Source: Solimicrobium sp040544425 (GTDB lineage: Bacteria > Pseudomonadota > Gammaproteobacteria > Burkholderiales > Burkholderiaceae_D). From it: a DNA stretch of 64,000 nt. The stretch lies in the NCBI GenBank assembly GCA_040544425.1, contig JBEONO010000004.1, positions 124,001-188,000 on the forward strand, in the 5' to 3' direction. The translations under genes were made by a program, and so were the position numbers. Position 1 is the stretch's first letter, and every line of letters begins with the position of its first letter. This document shows positions 52,651 to 61,816 of this stretch, in pieces. The notes under the pieces were generated by a model. The model made no database searches. It was given only the letters and a program-made list of their open reading frames with translations, and had not been told where the DNA came from.

Positions 52651-53580
52651 ATGACTGTTGCAGAACCATTGCTGGCCAGCGTCAAGAGCGCTGAAAAAAT
52701 CGCCTACGAAAATAACAAACTGCACAAACGTCTGTGCCGTCTGGTCGGACAGGCGATCGGCGATTTCAATATGATCGAAAACGGCGACAAGGTGATGGTC
52801 TGTCTGTCGGGCGGCAAAGACAGCTATGCCCTGCTGGATATTTTGATGACCCTGCGCGAAAGAGCGCCGATCCATTTCGACATCATCGCGGTGAATCTGG
52901 ATCAGAAGCAGCCCAACTTTCCGGCCGACATATTGCCTGCCTATCTGAGCAAACTCGGCATTCCCTTCCATATTGAAAATCAGGATACCTACAGCATCGT
53001 CAAACGCGTGATCGAAGAAGGCAAGACCACTTGTTCACTATGTTCACGACTGCGGCGCGGCATTTTGTATCGGGTTGCCGATGAACTCGGTGCCAACAAA
53101 ATCGCACTCGGCCATCATCGCGAGGATATCCTCGAAACGTTTTTTCTGAATATGTTTTTCGGCGCCAAAATAAAAGGCATGCCCGCCAAGCTGCAATCGG
53201 ACGATGGCAAGCATATGGTGATCCGCCCCATGGCGTATGTGAAAGAAGAAGACACGCTGCGCTATGCCGAAGTAAAGAAATTCCCGATCATTCCCTGCGA
53301 CCTGTGCGGCTCGCAGGAAAATTTGCAGCGCAAGCAAATCAAGGGGTTGATGCGCGAATGGGAAAAAAAATTCCCCGGCCGCGTTGAAAACATTTTCTCG
53401 TCACTCTCGACCGTCGTGCCCTCGCATTTAATGGACAGCAATCTGTTTAACTTTGTCGACCTCAAAGTCGACGGGCAGATCAAACCGGAAGGCGATATTG
53501 CATTTGATGAGGAACCCTGTGCAACACCGCAGCCATTCAATACCATCAAGCTCAGTTCAATCCCAACTAAAGAATCCTGA
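52651..53580 (+). CDS. ttcA: tRNA 2-thiocytidine(32) synthetase TtcA
   Basis: Installs s2C at position 32 of certain tRNAs using ATP and a [4Fe-4S] cluster. The PP-loop SGGKDSYALL is at about residues 55-64. The cluster cysteines are in CSLCSRLRRG and a further Cys pair occurs in PCDLCGSQENLQR. Its 309 residues match the family. It is in the SDR-folB-ttcA-glmU run. Confidence 0.94.
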   Translation: MTVAEPLLASVKSAEKIAYENNKLHKRLCRLVGQAIGDFNMIENGDKVMVCLSGGKDSYALLDILMTLRERAPIHFDIIAVNLDQKQPNFPADILPAYLSKLGIPFHIENQDTYSIVKRVIEEGKTTCSLCSRLRRGILYRVADELGANKIALGHHREDILETFFLNMFFGAKIKGMPAKLQSDDGKHMVIRPMAYVKEEDTLRYAEVKKFPIIPCDLCGSQENLQRKQIKGLMREWEKKFPGRVENIFSSLSTVVPSHLMDSNLFNFVDLKVDGQIKPEGDIAFDEEPCATPQPFNTIKLSSIPTKES

Positions 53581-53592
53581 TCAGGTCCCATC

Positions 53593-54963
53593 ATGAATAA
53601 ACTCAACGTAGTCATACTCGCAGCCGGCATGGGCAAACGCATGCGCTCTGATGTGCCGAAAGTGTTGCATCAGGTCGCCGGTAAATCGCTGGTCAGTTAT
53701 GTGCTCGACACCGCGCGCGGCCTGTCGCCCGCCTCGATATGTGTCATTTACGGTCATGGTGGCGAGCAGGTGCCCGCTAAACTGGCCGCTGCTGACGTGC
53801 AGTTCGCCAGGCAGGAACCGCAACTGGGCACAGGTCATGCCGTGCAGCAGGCGCTGCCATTTTTAAATGAAGCCTATCCGACCTTAATCCTCGCGGGCGA
53901 TGTGCCCCTGACCAAACTGAGTTCACTGCAAGGTCTGGTACAGGCCGCCGGAATGGACAAGCTGGGCATCTTGACAGTGAACCTGTCCGATCCGACCGGT
54001 TATGGCCGCATCGTGCGCAGCGACGGAAAAATTCGCGAGATCGTCGAACATAAAGACGCCACACCAGAACAGCATGCCATCACCGAAGTGAACACCGGCA
54101 TCATGATCATGCCCACCACCAAGCTGAAATCCTGGCTGGCGACGCTCTCGAATAACAATGCGCAAGGCGAATATTATCTGACCGACGTGATCGCCAAAGC
54201 GGTAGCCGATGGCGTCGAGCTGGTCTCGGCGCAGCCGGATGCCGAATGGGAAACCATGGGCGTCAACAGCAAGGTGCAGCTGGCCCAGCTGGAACGGCTT
54301 TACCAGCGCAATCTGGCGCAGGAATTACTGGAGCTGGGTGTGACGCTGTTCGATCCGGAGCGCATTGATATTCGCGGCACGCTGCACTGCGGCCGTGATG
54401 TGACGATTGATGTTGGCTGCGTTTTTGAAGGCAAGGTCACCATCGGAGATGGCGTGCAGATCGGCGCGTATTGTGTGATCAAAGACGCGCATATCGAAAA
54501 AAATACCATTATCAAACCTTACTGCCATATCGATGACAGCACAGTCGGTGCTGCTTCGCAGATCGGCCCGTATGCGCGCCTGCGTCCCGGCACTACCCTG
54601 GCCTCCGATGTGCATATCGGTAATTTCGTTGAAGTCAAAAATTGTCAGATCGCCGCGCACAGCAAAGCCAATCACCTGGCCTACCTGGGTGATGCGACCA
54701 TTGGTGAGCGGGTCAATATTGGTGCCGGTACGATTACCTGCAACTATGACGGCGCCAACAAATTCCGCACCGTGATCGAAGACGATGTCTTTATCGGCAG
54801 TGATTCGCAATTGATTGCGCCGGTGACCGTCGGCAAGGGCGCCAACCTCGGAGCCGGAACGACCCTGAGCAAAGATGCACCCGCAGGCAAGCTTACCGTG
54901 TCGCGTGCCAGACAGGTGACGATTGAGGGATGGCAGCGTCCGGTCAAAAAAATCAAAAGCTGA
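53593..54963 (+). CDS. glmU: Bifunctional UDP-GlcNAc pyrophosphorylase / glucosamine-1-phosphate acetyltransferase
   Basis: The last two steps of UDP-GlcNAc synthesis, feeding peptidoglycan and lipid A. The N-terminal nucleotidyltransferase is LAAGMGKRMRSDVPKVLHQVAGK with GTGHAVQQALPF and DVPLT. The left-handed beta-helix of hexapeptide repeats covers about residues 250-456, with KNCQIAAHSKANHLAYLGD and GAGTITCNYDGANK. Its 456 residues are normal. glmS, the first step of the pathway, lies 4.4 kb downstream. Confidence 0.96.
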   Translation: MNKLNVVILAAGMGKRMRSDVPKVLHQVAGKSLVSYVLDTARGLSPASICVIYGHGGEQVPAKLAAADVQFARQEPQLGTGHAVQQALPFLNEAYPTLILAGDVPLTKLSSLQGLVQAAGMDKLGILTVNLSDPTGYGRIVRSDGKIREIVEHKDATPEQHAITEVNTGIMIMPTTKLKSWLATLSNNNAQGEYYLTDVIAKAVADGVELVSAQPDAEWETMGVNSKVQLAQLERLYQRNLAQELLELGVTLFDPERIDIRGTLHCGRDVTIDVGCVFEGKVTIGDGVQIGAYCVIKDAHIEKNTIIKPYCHIDDSTVGAASQIGPYARLRPGTTLASDVHIGNFVEVKNCQIAAHSKANHLAYLGDATIGERVNIGAGTITCNYDGANKFRTVIEDDVFIGSDSQLIAPVTVGKGANLGAGTTLSKDAPAGKLTVSRARQVTIEGWQRPVKKIKS

Positions 54964-54964
54964 C

Positions 54965-55495
54965 ATGTACATTCGCGACCTGCAATTAAGCGACGCAGAG
55001 AATTTGCTCGAATTTGAACTGCGTAACCGCGACTGGTTCGAGCAATTCGTCTCGCCACGCGGTGCGCGCTTTTACTCATTCGTCGCCGTGCAGGATCATA
55101 TCCGTGCTTACTTGATTGCCAAAGCGCAGAGCCGGTTCCATGGCTGTCTGGTGCTCGACGATGACGATCGCATCATTGCGCGCGCCAATCTGCGCGAGAT
55201 CAATATCCGGCACGGCAGCGCTGAAGTGGGCTATCGGGTTGACAAGGACTGCGTCGGACGCGGCGCAGCCAGCGCGGCGACCAGGCATTTGGTCAATCTG
55301 GCCTATCGCGACTGGCAGCTGAAACAGTTGCGCGGGTTTGTCAGTCTTGACAATGCGGCATCGGCACGCGTGCTGCAAAAAAACGGGTTTGTCAAAGTTG
55401 GCGTCCACGCGCGCATGGCAGTCCTCAAGCATGGGAAATTTGATTGTGCCGAATATCTGCATGATCCCAATTTGTATCAAAATGTCGGTCCGTGA
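54965..55495 (+). CDS. GNAT-family N-acetyltransferase (RimJ/RimL-like)
   Basis: A 176-residue acetyltransferase. The acetyl-CoA-binding motif A is GYRVDKDCVGRGAASAATRHLV, and the C-terminal SLDNAASARVLQKNGFVKVGV is the RimJ/L-type motif B region (quoted in parts). Substrates in this group are protein N-termini or small amines. The start at 54965 follows the glmU stop by one base, so it is translationally coupled; an upstream in-frame start inside glmU is less likely. Confidence 0.85.
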   Translation: MYIRDLQLSDAENLLEFELRNRDWFEQFVSPRGARFYSFVAVQDHIRAYLIAKAQSRFHGCLVLDDDDRIIARANLREINIRHGSAEVGYRVDKDCVGRGAASAATRHLVNLAYRDWQLKQLRGFVSLDNAASARVLQKNGFVKVGVHARMAVLKHGKFDCAEYLHDPNLYQNVGP

Positions 55496-55571
55496 AAACA
55501 GCTCTTTGAACTCAGTGTATTCTCGCCCAGGCTCCGTATTCGATAACACGCTTTCACTTTCTGGTAAAAAA

Positions 55572-58427
55572 ATGACACCTCTTTTCATACGTAACGGTTT
55601 TGCAGTTCTGGTATTTTCTTTGCTGTCGCAATTTTCCTGGGCGCTCGAAGCGCCGAATCTGAACGCGCCTTTGCCGGTCAATCCGGCGCTGAAAGTCGGC
55701 AAGCTGGCCAACGGATTAACTTACTACATCCAACAGAATCACAAGCCAGAAAAGCGCGCCGAGCTGCGCCTGGTAGTTAAAGCCGGATCGATCCTTGAAG
55801 ACGATGACCAGCAAGGGCTGGCGCACTTTACCGAACACATGGCCTTCAACGGATCGAGCCATTTCAAAAAGCATGAACTGATCTCGTATCTGCAATCAAT
55901 TGGCGTCAAATTCGGCGCCGACCTGAATGCCTACACCAGCTTTGACGAAACCGTCTACATGTTGCCGATCCCGATTGAAGCTGAGCCGGTCAAAGGAAAA
56001 AAACCCAATCTTGAAACCGGCCTGCTGGTCTTGGAAGACTGGGCGCAAGGCCTGACCATGAATGACGCTGATATCGATGCCGAACGCAAAATCGTGCTGG
56101 AAGAAGCGCGGTTGGGCAAAGGCGCGAGTGACCGCATGGACAAGCAGCTCTATCCCGAAGTCTTTAACGGCTCGCGTTATGCCAGTCGTCTGCCGATCGG
56201 TAAAGAAGACATCATCAGCAATTTTAAGTACGACGTGATCAAGCGCTTTTACGCGGACTGGTATCGCCCGGACTTGATGGCGGTGTATGTGATCGGTGAT
56301 ATCGACCCGGCGCAGGTGGAAAAAATGATCAAGGCGCATTTCGGTCATTTGAAAAATCCTGCTCACGAACGTGTGCGCGAATATGCCAGCGTGCCGGCGC
56401 GCAGCGCTTCAACCGGTCTGGTGATTACTGATAAGGAAGCGACGAATAATTTGCTGATGATTCGTTATCCAACCCACCCGAGCAAAGAGGACGTCACACT
56501 GGCGGATTATCGCGAATCGCTGATTAAAATTTTGAGTACCGACATCCTGAATCAGCGCCTGCAAGAATTGACCCAGCAGGCAACGCCGCCATTTTTGGGT
56601 GGCTCATCCGGCCCCGGAACTCTGGTAAGAGGGTATGAATCGTACACCGCGTTTGCCTATATCGGCCGTGCCGGTGTTGAGCCGGCGATTGTTGCGCTGA
56701 CCCAGGAGAACGAACGGGCGCGTCAATTCGGTTTCAGTGAGGCCGAACTGGAGCGCAGCAAAAAAACTTTGCAGCGCAATTATGAATCGCAATATAAAGA
56801 ACGTGAAAAGTCCGAGTCGGCCAGCATTGTCTCCGAATATATCCGCCATTTTTTAACGGGCGAATCGATTCCCGGCATCGTCAATGAATACAACTATGTA
56901 CAACTACTCTTGCCTGGCATTACCCTGGATGAAGTCAATCACTATGCGCAAAACAGTATTCCTGATGGCGCTGCCAAACTGGTCGCCTACCTCGGTTCCG
57001 ACAAAGACGCCGAACTCATCCCGGAAAAAACGCAGTTGTTGAGCTGGGCAGAAGCTGCCGAAAAAAATACCGTGCTGGCCAATGACGATAAAGCGATTGC
57101 GGCCAGTCTGATGACCGAGTCACCAAAGCCAGGCAGCATCGTTTCCGAAACTGAAAACAAGGTGTTGGACCTGACCGAATTGACGCTTTCGAACGGCATC
57201 AAGGTCATCCTGAAAGCGACCGATTTCAAAAGCGATCAGGTGCTGTTGACGGGGACCCGTTTTGGCGGCCAGTCGCTGTTTGACGATGCCGATAAATTTA
57301 ACGCGCGCTATGCCGTGCCGGTTGAATACAGCATGGGCCTGGCCAACTTTACGCCGACCGAGTTGCAAAAAATCCTGGCGGGTAAAACAGCAACCGTGCA
57401 GTCGACACTGGGCAACTATACGGAAAGCGTAGCGGGTGGCGCATCCAGTGAAGATATAGAGACCATGTTCCAGGCGGTCTATCTGCGCTTTACTCCGCCA
57501 CGTCAGGACCCGAATCTGTTTACTGCTTACATCAGTCGTATGCAGGATCTGTCCAAAAACAGCATGGCCAAACCGGAATCGATTTTTTCAAACACCGTGG
57601 CAGCGACGATCTACAACAACCATCCGCGCCTGTCCCTCACGCCAAAACCTGAAGACTTTGCGCATGTTGACATGAACCGCAGCGCAGCGATTTATAACGA
57701 ACGACTGGGCAGTGCCAAAGGCTTGACGTTTATTGTAGTGGGCAGTTTTCAGATTGAGAAAATCAAGCCGATGATCGCCACCTATCTGGCCAGCCTGCCG
57801 ACTGGCGACATCCCGCTGGCCTATCGTGACCTGAATATTCGTCCGGTGACTGGCGTGGTGAAAAAAGACGTGTATAGCGGCAGCGAACCAAAGAGTCAGG
57901 TTTCCCTGATGTTCACCGGCCCGGCGCAATACAGCAAAGAAGAGAATATGCGCTTTCACGCCATGATCGAAGTCATGAATATTCGCATCATTGATATTCT
58001 GCGTGAAAAGCTGACCCTGATTTACGGCGGCTCGATGTCCGGCACGATTGAACGTATCCCGTATCAAAATTATCGCCTCAGTGCCAGCTTCCCCTGCGGC
58101 CCTGAAAACGTCGACAAGGTCGTCGCCGCAGCGTTTGGCGAGATCGAGAAATTGAAGCAGCAGGGTCCGACGCTGGAAGAATTAAATAAGGTGAAACTGA
58201 ACTGGGTCACGAATCAAAAAATCGCGATTCGCACCAATGAGCAGTGGTTGTCGTATCTGCAGGAAGCGACGCTGTACAACACCGATCCGGCCGATATCCT
58301 GACACTGGAAAAGCGTACCAATGCGCTGACGGTGGAAGACATCAAACAGGCGGCGAATCGCTATCTGACGACTGATAACTATGTGCAGGTGGTTTTATAC
58401 CCCGAGCAAAAGTTATCGGGAAGTTAG
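55572..58427 (+). CDS. Exported M16-family zinc metallopeptidase (two-module, pitrilysin type)
   Basis: A 951-residue secreted protease. A signal peptide (residues 1-24, FSWA cleavage) precedes the inverted zinc motif HFTEH (85-89), and the distal Glu lies in ERKIVLEEARLG. Two M16/M16C homology units follow (about 35-480 and 510-940); only the first carries the metal site, as expected. The GGSSGPGTLVRGYESYTAF region and GGSMSGTIERIPYQNY are family segments. Periplasmic peptide degradation is likely. ATG 55572 is chosen for the signal peptide; frames further upstream overlap the acetyltransferase gene. Confidence 0.88.
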   Translation: MTPLFIRNGFAVLVFSLLSQFSWALEAPNLNAPLPVNPALKVGKLANGLTYYIQQNHKPEKRAELRLVVKAGSILEDDDQQGLAHFTEHMAFNGSSHFKKHELISYLQSIGVKFGADLNAYTSFDETVYMLPIPIEAEPVKGKKPNLETGLLVLEDWAQGLTMNDADIDAERKIVLEEARLGKGASDRMDKQLYPEVFNGSRYASRLPIGKEDIISNFKYDVIKRFYADWYRPDLMAVYVIGDIDPAQVEKMIKAHFGHLKNPAHERVREYASVPARSASTGLVITDKEATNNLLMIRYPTHPSKEDVTLADYRESLIKILSTDILNQRLQELTQQATPPFLGGSSGPGTLVRGYESYTAFAYIGRAGVEPAIVALTQENERARQFGFSEAELERSKKTLQRNYESQYKEREKSESASIVSEYIRHFLTGESIPGIVNEYNYVQLLLPGITLDEVNHYAQNSIPDGAAKLVAYLGSDKDAELIPEKTQLLSWAEAAEKNTVLANDDKAIAASLMTESPKPGSIVSETENKVLDLTELTLSNGIKVILKATDFKSDQVLLTGTRFGGQSLFDDADKFNARYAVPVEYSMGLANFTPTELQKILAGKTATVQSTLGNYTESVAGGASSEDIETMFQAVYLRFTPPRQDPNLFTAYISRMQDLSKNSMAKPESIFSNTVAATIYNNHPRLSLTPKPEDFAHVDMNRSAAIYNERLGSAKGLTFIVVGSFQIEKIKPMIATYLASLPTGDIPLAYRDLNIRPVTGVVKKDVYSGSEPKSQVSLMFTGPAQYSKEENMRFHAMIEVMNIRIIDILREKLTLIYGGSMSGTIERIPYQNYRLSASFPCGPENVDKVVAAAFGEIEKLKQQGPTLEELNKVKLNWVTNQKIAIRTNEQWLSYLQEATLYNTDPADILTLEKRTNALTVEDIKQAANRYLTTDNYVQVVLYPEQKLSGS

Positions 58428-58434
58428 ATGAAAT

Positions 58435-58460
58435 GCAGGCTGGGTCGTGACCCAGCCTGC
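58435..58460 (+). terminator. Perfect 12-bp stem-loop after the M16 peptidase
   Basis: GCAGGCTGGGTC (58435-58446) and GACCCAGCCTGC (58449-58460) pair perfectly, leaving a minimal loop. No T-run follows, so it may be a transcript-end stabiliser or a Rho-assisted terminator. It is 8 bases after the stop. Confidence 0.5.
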
Positions 58461-58494
58461 GAAATCTGCCCAAAAACATTTATAAAAAAAATGG

Positions 58495-58595
58495 CCCGTC
58501 GTTCCCGCGGGTGTAGGCGGGAACCTAGCGTCGTTTGTTTATCAACGGCAGATATACGACACTAGGTTCCCGCCTACACCCGCGGGAACGACGGG
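58495..58595. repeat. REP/BIME-like long inverted repeat
   Basis: The arms 58495-58528 and 58562-58595 are exact reverse complements (34 bp) and continue inward, after one mismatch, for 5 more pairs (530-534 with 556-560). Each arm is itself a hairpin, GTTCCCGC-8 bases-GCGGGAAC. This is the form of repetitive extragenic palindromes that are spread by REP-associated (RAYT) transposases. Two oppositely oriented units make a BIME. No transposase gene is in the window. Confidence 0.8.
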
Positions 58596-58649
58596 GGCGC
58601 CTAGCCGGGGGCGCCTAGCCGGGGGCGCCGAGCCGGGGGGCGCCTAGTC
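58593..58649. repeat. GC-rich 14-bp tandem repeat (four copies)
   Basis: GGGGGCGCCTAGCC is repeated at 58593, 58607, 58621 (one change) and 58635 (one extra G and one change). It begins inside the right end of the REP-like element. It contains the palindrome GGCGCC and looks like a small minisatellite. Confidence 0.85.
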
Positions 58650-58677
58650 GAGATATATTTATGCGCTCGGTCTTAAC

Positions 58678-59151
58678 TCACAGCGCAATCCGCGTTTCAA
58701 ACTTGCTGCGCAATACCGAAAAAAAACTGCGCACATTGCGCACATTGCTCTGATTTGCAAACAGCCGATGCGCCAGCGCATGATACGTCGCCATATCCGC
58801 CACCTGCATCACCAACACAAAATCCGGCCCCGGTGAAACCCGGTAGCATTGCTGCACCGCCCACTCATCCGCCACCAGCTTTTCAAATTCCACCAGACGC
58901 TCGCTGCTTTGCACGTCCAACGTGATTTCGACAAGCGCCGTTAATCCTGCCCCCACTTTCTGCGGGTCGAGCAAGGCCACCTGACGCGCAATCACGCCCG
59001 CATCAATCAGGCGTTTGACGCGACGCAGACAGGTCGGCGGCGAGGCGTGCACCAGTTCCGCCAGTTCCTGATTGGTGCGAGACGAGCTTTCCTGCAAGGC
59101 AGTCAGGATGCGCTTATCCAGTTCGTCCAGGAGAATGCTGTCGATAGCCAT
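58678..59151 (-). CDS. Lrp/AsnC-family transcriptional regulator
   Basis: A 157-residue feast/famine regulator. The N-terminal HTH is LDELDKRILTALQESSSRTNQELAELVHASPPTCLRRVKRL in segments, and the C-terminal RAM/AsnC ligand domain follows (about 70-150). The start at 59151 has GGA at a good distance; ATG 59166 lacks one. It is divergent from glmS, and several AT-rich palindromes lie between the two. Confidence 0.92.
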   Translation of the reverse strand: MAIDSILLDELDKRILTALQESSSRTNQELAELVHASPPTCLRRVKRLIDAGVIARQVALLDPQKVGAGLTALVEITLDVQSSERLVEFEKLVADEWAVQQCYRVSPGPDFVLVMQVADMATYHALAHRLFANQSNVRNVRSFFSVLRSKFETRIAL

Positions 59152-59180
59152 GGTTTTTCCAGTCATGAATCAAACAAAGA

Positions 59181-59247
59181 TGAAATTATATTTCACGCTG
59201 TGATATATGTGGCTGAATATTTCATATTAAACAGAATAATGATCATT
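59181..59247. promoter_or_regulatory. Cluster of AT-rich palindromes between lrp-like gene and glmS
   Basis: Three short palindromes lie in the 165-base divergent spacer: TGAAATTATATTTCA (59181-59195), TGAATATTTCA (59214-59224) and AATGATCATT (59238-59247). Lrp/AsnC proteins bind multiple AT-rich degenerate palindromes near their own genes, so these are candidate autoregulatory sites. Confidence 0.4.
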
Positions 59248-59316
59248 AAAGTCACGATCTTTCATCTAGGATACGTTCATTCAAGCAGGATTCATTCACT
59301 CATTCGCGAGGTTTTT

Positions 59317-61134
59317 ATGTGTGGCATCGTCGGCGCAGTAGCACAACGTAATATCACTCCCATCCTGATCGAGGGATTAAAACGGCTCGAGTATCGCGGT
59401 TATGATTCCTGCGGCATCGCCCTGCACACCCACGGTGAGCTGAAACGGTCACGCAGCACCTCGCGCGTGGCCGAGCTGGAAAAGCAGATTGAACAATCCG
59501 GGCTGTCCGGTTTTACCGGCATCGCCCACACCCGTTGGGCAACCCACGGTGTTCCTTCCACCGACAACGCCCATCCACATTTTTCGCGTGATCGGATCGC
59601 ACTGGTCCATAACGGCATTATTGAAAACCACGATGAACTGCGCGCCGAATTGCAGGCCTTGGGTTATGTGTTTGAAAGCCAGACCGACACCGAAGTGATC
59701 GCGCATCTGGTCGATCATTTATATCGGGGCGATTTGTTTGAAACGCTGCAACTGGCAGTCAAGCGTCTGCATGGTGCATATGCCATTGCGGTATTTTGTC
59801 GCGACGAACCACATCGGGTAGTCGGTGCGCGCCAGGGCTCACCGCTGATCGTCGGCGTCGGCCAGGGTGAAAATTTTCTTGCTTCGGATGCGATGGCGAT
59901 CGCCGGAATCACTGACCAAATTATTTATCTGGAAGAGGGCGATGTCGTCGACCTGCAATTACAACGCTGCTGGATCGTCGACGTGAATGGCAAGTCAGTG
60001 CAGCGCGAAGTGCGTACCGTGCAGGCGCACACTGGTGCCGCTGATTTGGGCCCGTATCGTCACTACATGCAAAAAGAAATCTTCGAACAACCACGCGCCA
60101 TCGGCGACACACTCGAAGGCGTCACCGGCATCATGCCCGAACTGTTTGGCGACGGCGCCTACAACGTATTCAAAAAAATCGATTCGCTGCTGATCCTGGC
60201 TTGCGGCACCAGTTACTACGCAGGTCTTACCGCAAAATACTGGATCGAATCGATCGCCAAAATTCCGGTGCAGGTGGAAGTGGCGAGTGAATATCGCTAT
60301 CGCGACAGCGTACCCAATCCCAACAGTCTGGTGATCACGATTTCGCAAAGTGGCGAAACCGCCGATACGCTGGCCGCGCTGAAACACGCACGTTCACTGG
60401 GCATGGAACACACGCTGACGATCTGCAATGTCTCGACCAGCGCGATGGTGCGTGAATGTCAGTTAGCCTACATCACGCGCGCCGGTGTGGAAGTGGGTGT
60501 CGCCTCGACCAAAGCCTTCACCACCCAGCTGGCGGCCCTGTTTTTATTGACGCTGGCGCTGGCGCAAAGTAAAGGCCGACTCAGCGATGAACAGGAAGCG
60601 CAGCACCTGAAAGCCATGCGCCATCTGCCGGTTGCGATCAGTGCGGTATTGGCACTGGAGCCGCAAATCATCGCCTGGTCGGAAGATTTTGCGAAACATG
60701 AAAATGCCTTATTCCTGGGCCGCGGCATGCATTATCCGATCGCTCTGGAAGGCGCGTTAAAGCTCAAGGAAATTTCCTATATTCATGCGGAAGCCTATCC
60801 TGCAGGAGAACTGAAGCACGGTCCGCTGGCACTGGTCACCAAGGAAATGCCGGTGGTCACAGTCGCGCCGAAAGACGCGTTACTGGAAAAATTGAAATCA
60901 AATATGCAGGAAGTGCGCGCACGTGGCGGTGAGCTGTATGTGTTCGCCGATGCCGATTCGAACATTCACTCCAGCGAAGGCGTGCACGTAATTCGCCTGC
61001 CGGAAAACTATGGCGCGCTGTCACCGATCTTGCATACGGTCGCCTTGCAGTTGCTGGCGTATCACACGGCGCTGGCGCGTGGGACTGATGTCGATAAGCC
61101 GCGTAATTTGGCGAAGTCGGTTACGGTGGAGTGA
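59317..61134 (+). CDS. glmS: Glutamine--fructose-6-phosphate aminotransferase
   Basis: Makes glucosamine-6-phosphate, the entry step for amino sugars. The ATG at 59317 exposes the nucleophile Cys2 (MCGIVGAVAQ). The glutaminase domain (2-220) contains GIAHTRWATHGVPSTDNAHPH, seen in parts, and NGIIENHDELR. Two SIS isomerase domains follow (about 285-415 with ACGTSYYAGL and ISQSGETADT; about 455-595), ending PRNLAKSVTVE. Its 605 residues are normal. The stop overlaps a possible GTG of the ORF6N remnant. Confidence 0.96.
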   Translation: MCGIVGAVAQRNITPILIEGLKRLEYRGYDSCGIALHTHGELKRSRSTSRVAELEKQIEQSGLSGFTGIAHTRWATHGVPSTDNAHPHFSRDRIALVHNGIIENHDELRAELQALGYVFESQTDTEVIAHLVDHLYRGDLFETLQLAVKRLHGAYAIAVFCRDEPHRVVGARQGSPLIVGVGQGENFLASDAMAIAGITDQIIYLEEGDVVDLQLQRCWIVDVNGKSVQREVRTVQAHTGAADLGPYRHYMQKEIFEQPRAIGDTLEGVTGIMPELFGDGAYNVFKKIDSLLILACGTSYYAGLTAKYWIESIAKIPVQVEVASEYRYRDSVPNPNSLVITISQSGETADTLAALKHARSLGMEHTLTICNVSTSAMVRECQLAYITRAGVEVGVASTKAFTTQLAALFLLTLALAQSKGRLSDEQEAQHLKAMRHLPVAISAVLALEPQIIAWSEDFAKHENALFLGRGMHYPIALEGALKLKEISYIHAEAYPAGELKHGPLALVTKEMPVVTVAPKDALLEKLKSNMQEVRARGGELYVFADADSNIHSSEGVHVIRLPENYGALSPILHTVALQLLAYHTALARGTDVDKPRNLAKSVTVE

Positions 61135-61457
61135 GGATCAGACCAGTTTCGAACTTTTTGCAGGCGGTCAATAGAAATATAGACAGGTTTCCTGATGACT
61201 TTATGTTTCAGTTGTCAGACGGAGAATGGGCTAATTTGAAATCACATTTTGTGATTTCAAGTTGGGGTGGCATCCGCAAGGTGCCCTTCGCTTTTACTGA
61301 GCAGGGCGTAGCGATCCTGTCTAGTGTATTGCGCAGCGACAGGGCTGTCCAAGTGAACATCGAGATAATGCGTTCATTTGTGAGGATGCGAAAAGTGTTT
61401 CAAGCGTTGAAAATATACGGGATCATGATGCCTTCCCAAATCAAGAGAGCGGTGTGA
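61131..61457 (+). pseudogene. Truncated ORF6N-domain (KilA-N-like) protein remnant
   Basis: The frame encodes LQAVNRNIDRFPDDFMFQLSD and FAFTEQGVAILSSVLRSDRAVQVNIEIMR (in segments), the core of ORF6N DNA-binding proteins of phage and mobile-element origin. The usual first 30-40 residues are missing because the glmS end directly abuts. After FVRMRKV the sequence (QALKIYGIMMPSQIKRAV) no longer matches the domain. It seems to be a deletion remnant, possibly joined to the tail of another lost gene. Confidence 0.65.
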
Positions 61458-61458
61458 T

Positions 61459-61785
61459 ATGAGTATCAAAAAAATGAATATTGATGCTGTTGCCAAGGCC
61501 ATTGAGATCGATGCGGGCGAATCTCTCCCTGATCTGCGGCAGGCCTTGAAGGAAGCCAAGGCTGGTATGGCCGGACGTGTCACGACGGCCGAACAAATCC
61601 TCGTTCGTCTGGCACGTGAAAAATCTGGTTTGACGCAAACAGTGTTTGCAGAACGGATTGATACGCCAGTGGCGACACTGAGGGACTGGGAGCAAGGTCG
61701 CTTCGCGCCGCCCGGCGGGGTGCTGTGCCTGCTGCGTCTGATTGTCAAGCATCCCGAGCTGTCAGATGAGCTCGCGACTGCATAA
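61459..61785 (+). CDS. XRE/HigA-type helix-turn-helix protein, antitoxin-like
   Basis: A 108-residue protein with a C-terminal HTH: LAREKSGLTQTVFAERIDTPVATLRDWEQGR. This is the pattern of the COG2944 group (NadS/HigA-like), usually the second gene of a toxin-antitoxin pair. No complete toxin gene precedes it; only the ORF6N remnant does, ending 1 base before. It may be a solitary antitoxin left by deletion, or a stand-alone regulator. Its ATG has a purine-rich stretch (GAGAGCGG) upstream. Confidence 0.72.
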   Translation: MSIKKMNIDAVAKAIEIDAGESLPDLRQALKEAKAGMAGRVTTAEQILVRLAREKSGLTQTVFAERIDTPVATLRDWEQGRFAPPGGVLCLLRLIVKHPELSDELATA

Positions 61786-61816
61786 AGAAAAAAGTACATT
61801 GCTGCAAATTTAAATA

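Noticed and set aside
58470..58660. Insertion sequence or transposon end at the long inverted repeat
   Set aside because: No transposase frame lies between or beside the arms and the spacer is only 33 bases; a REP/BIME element fits better.
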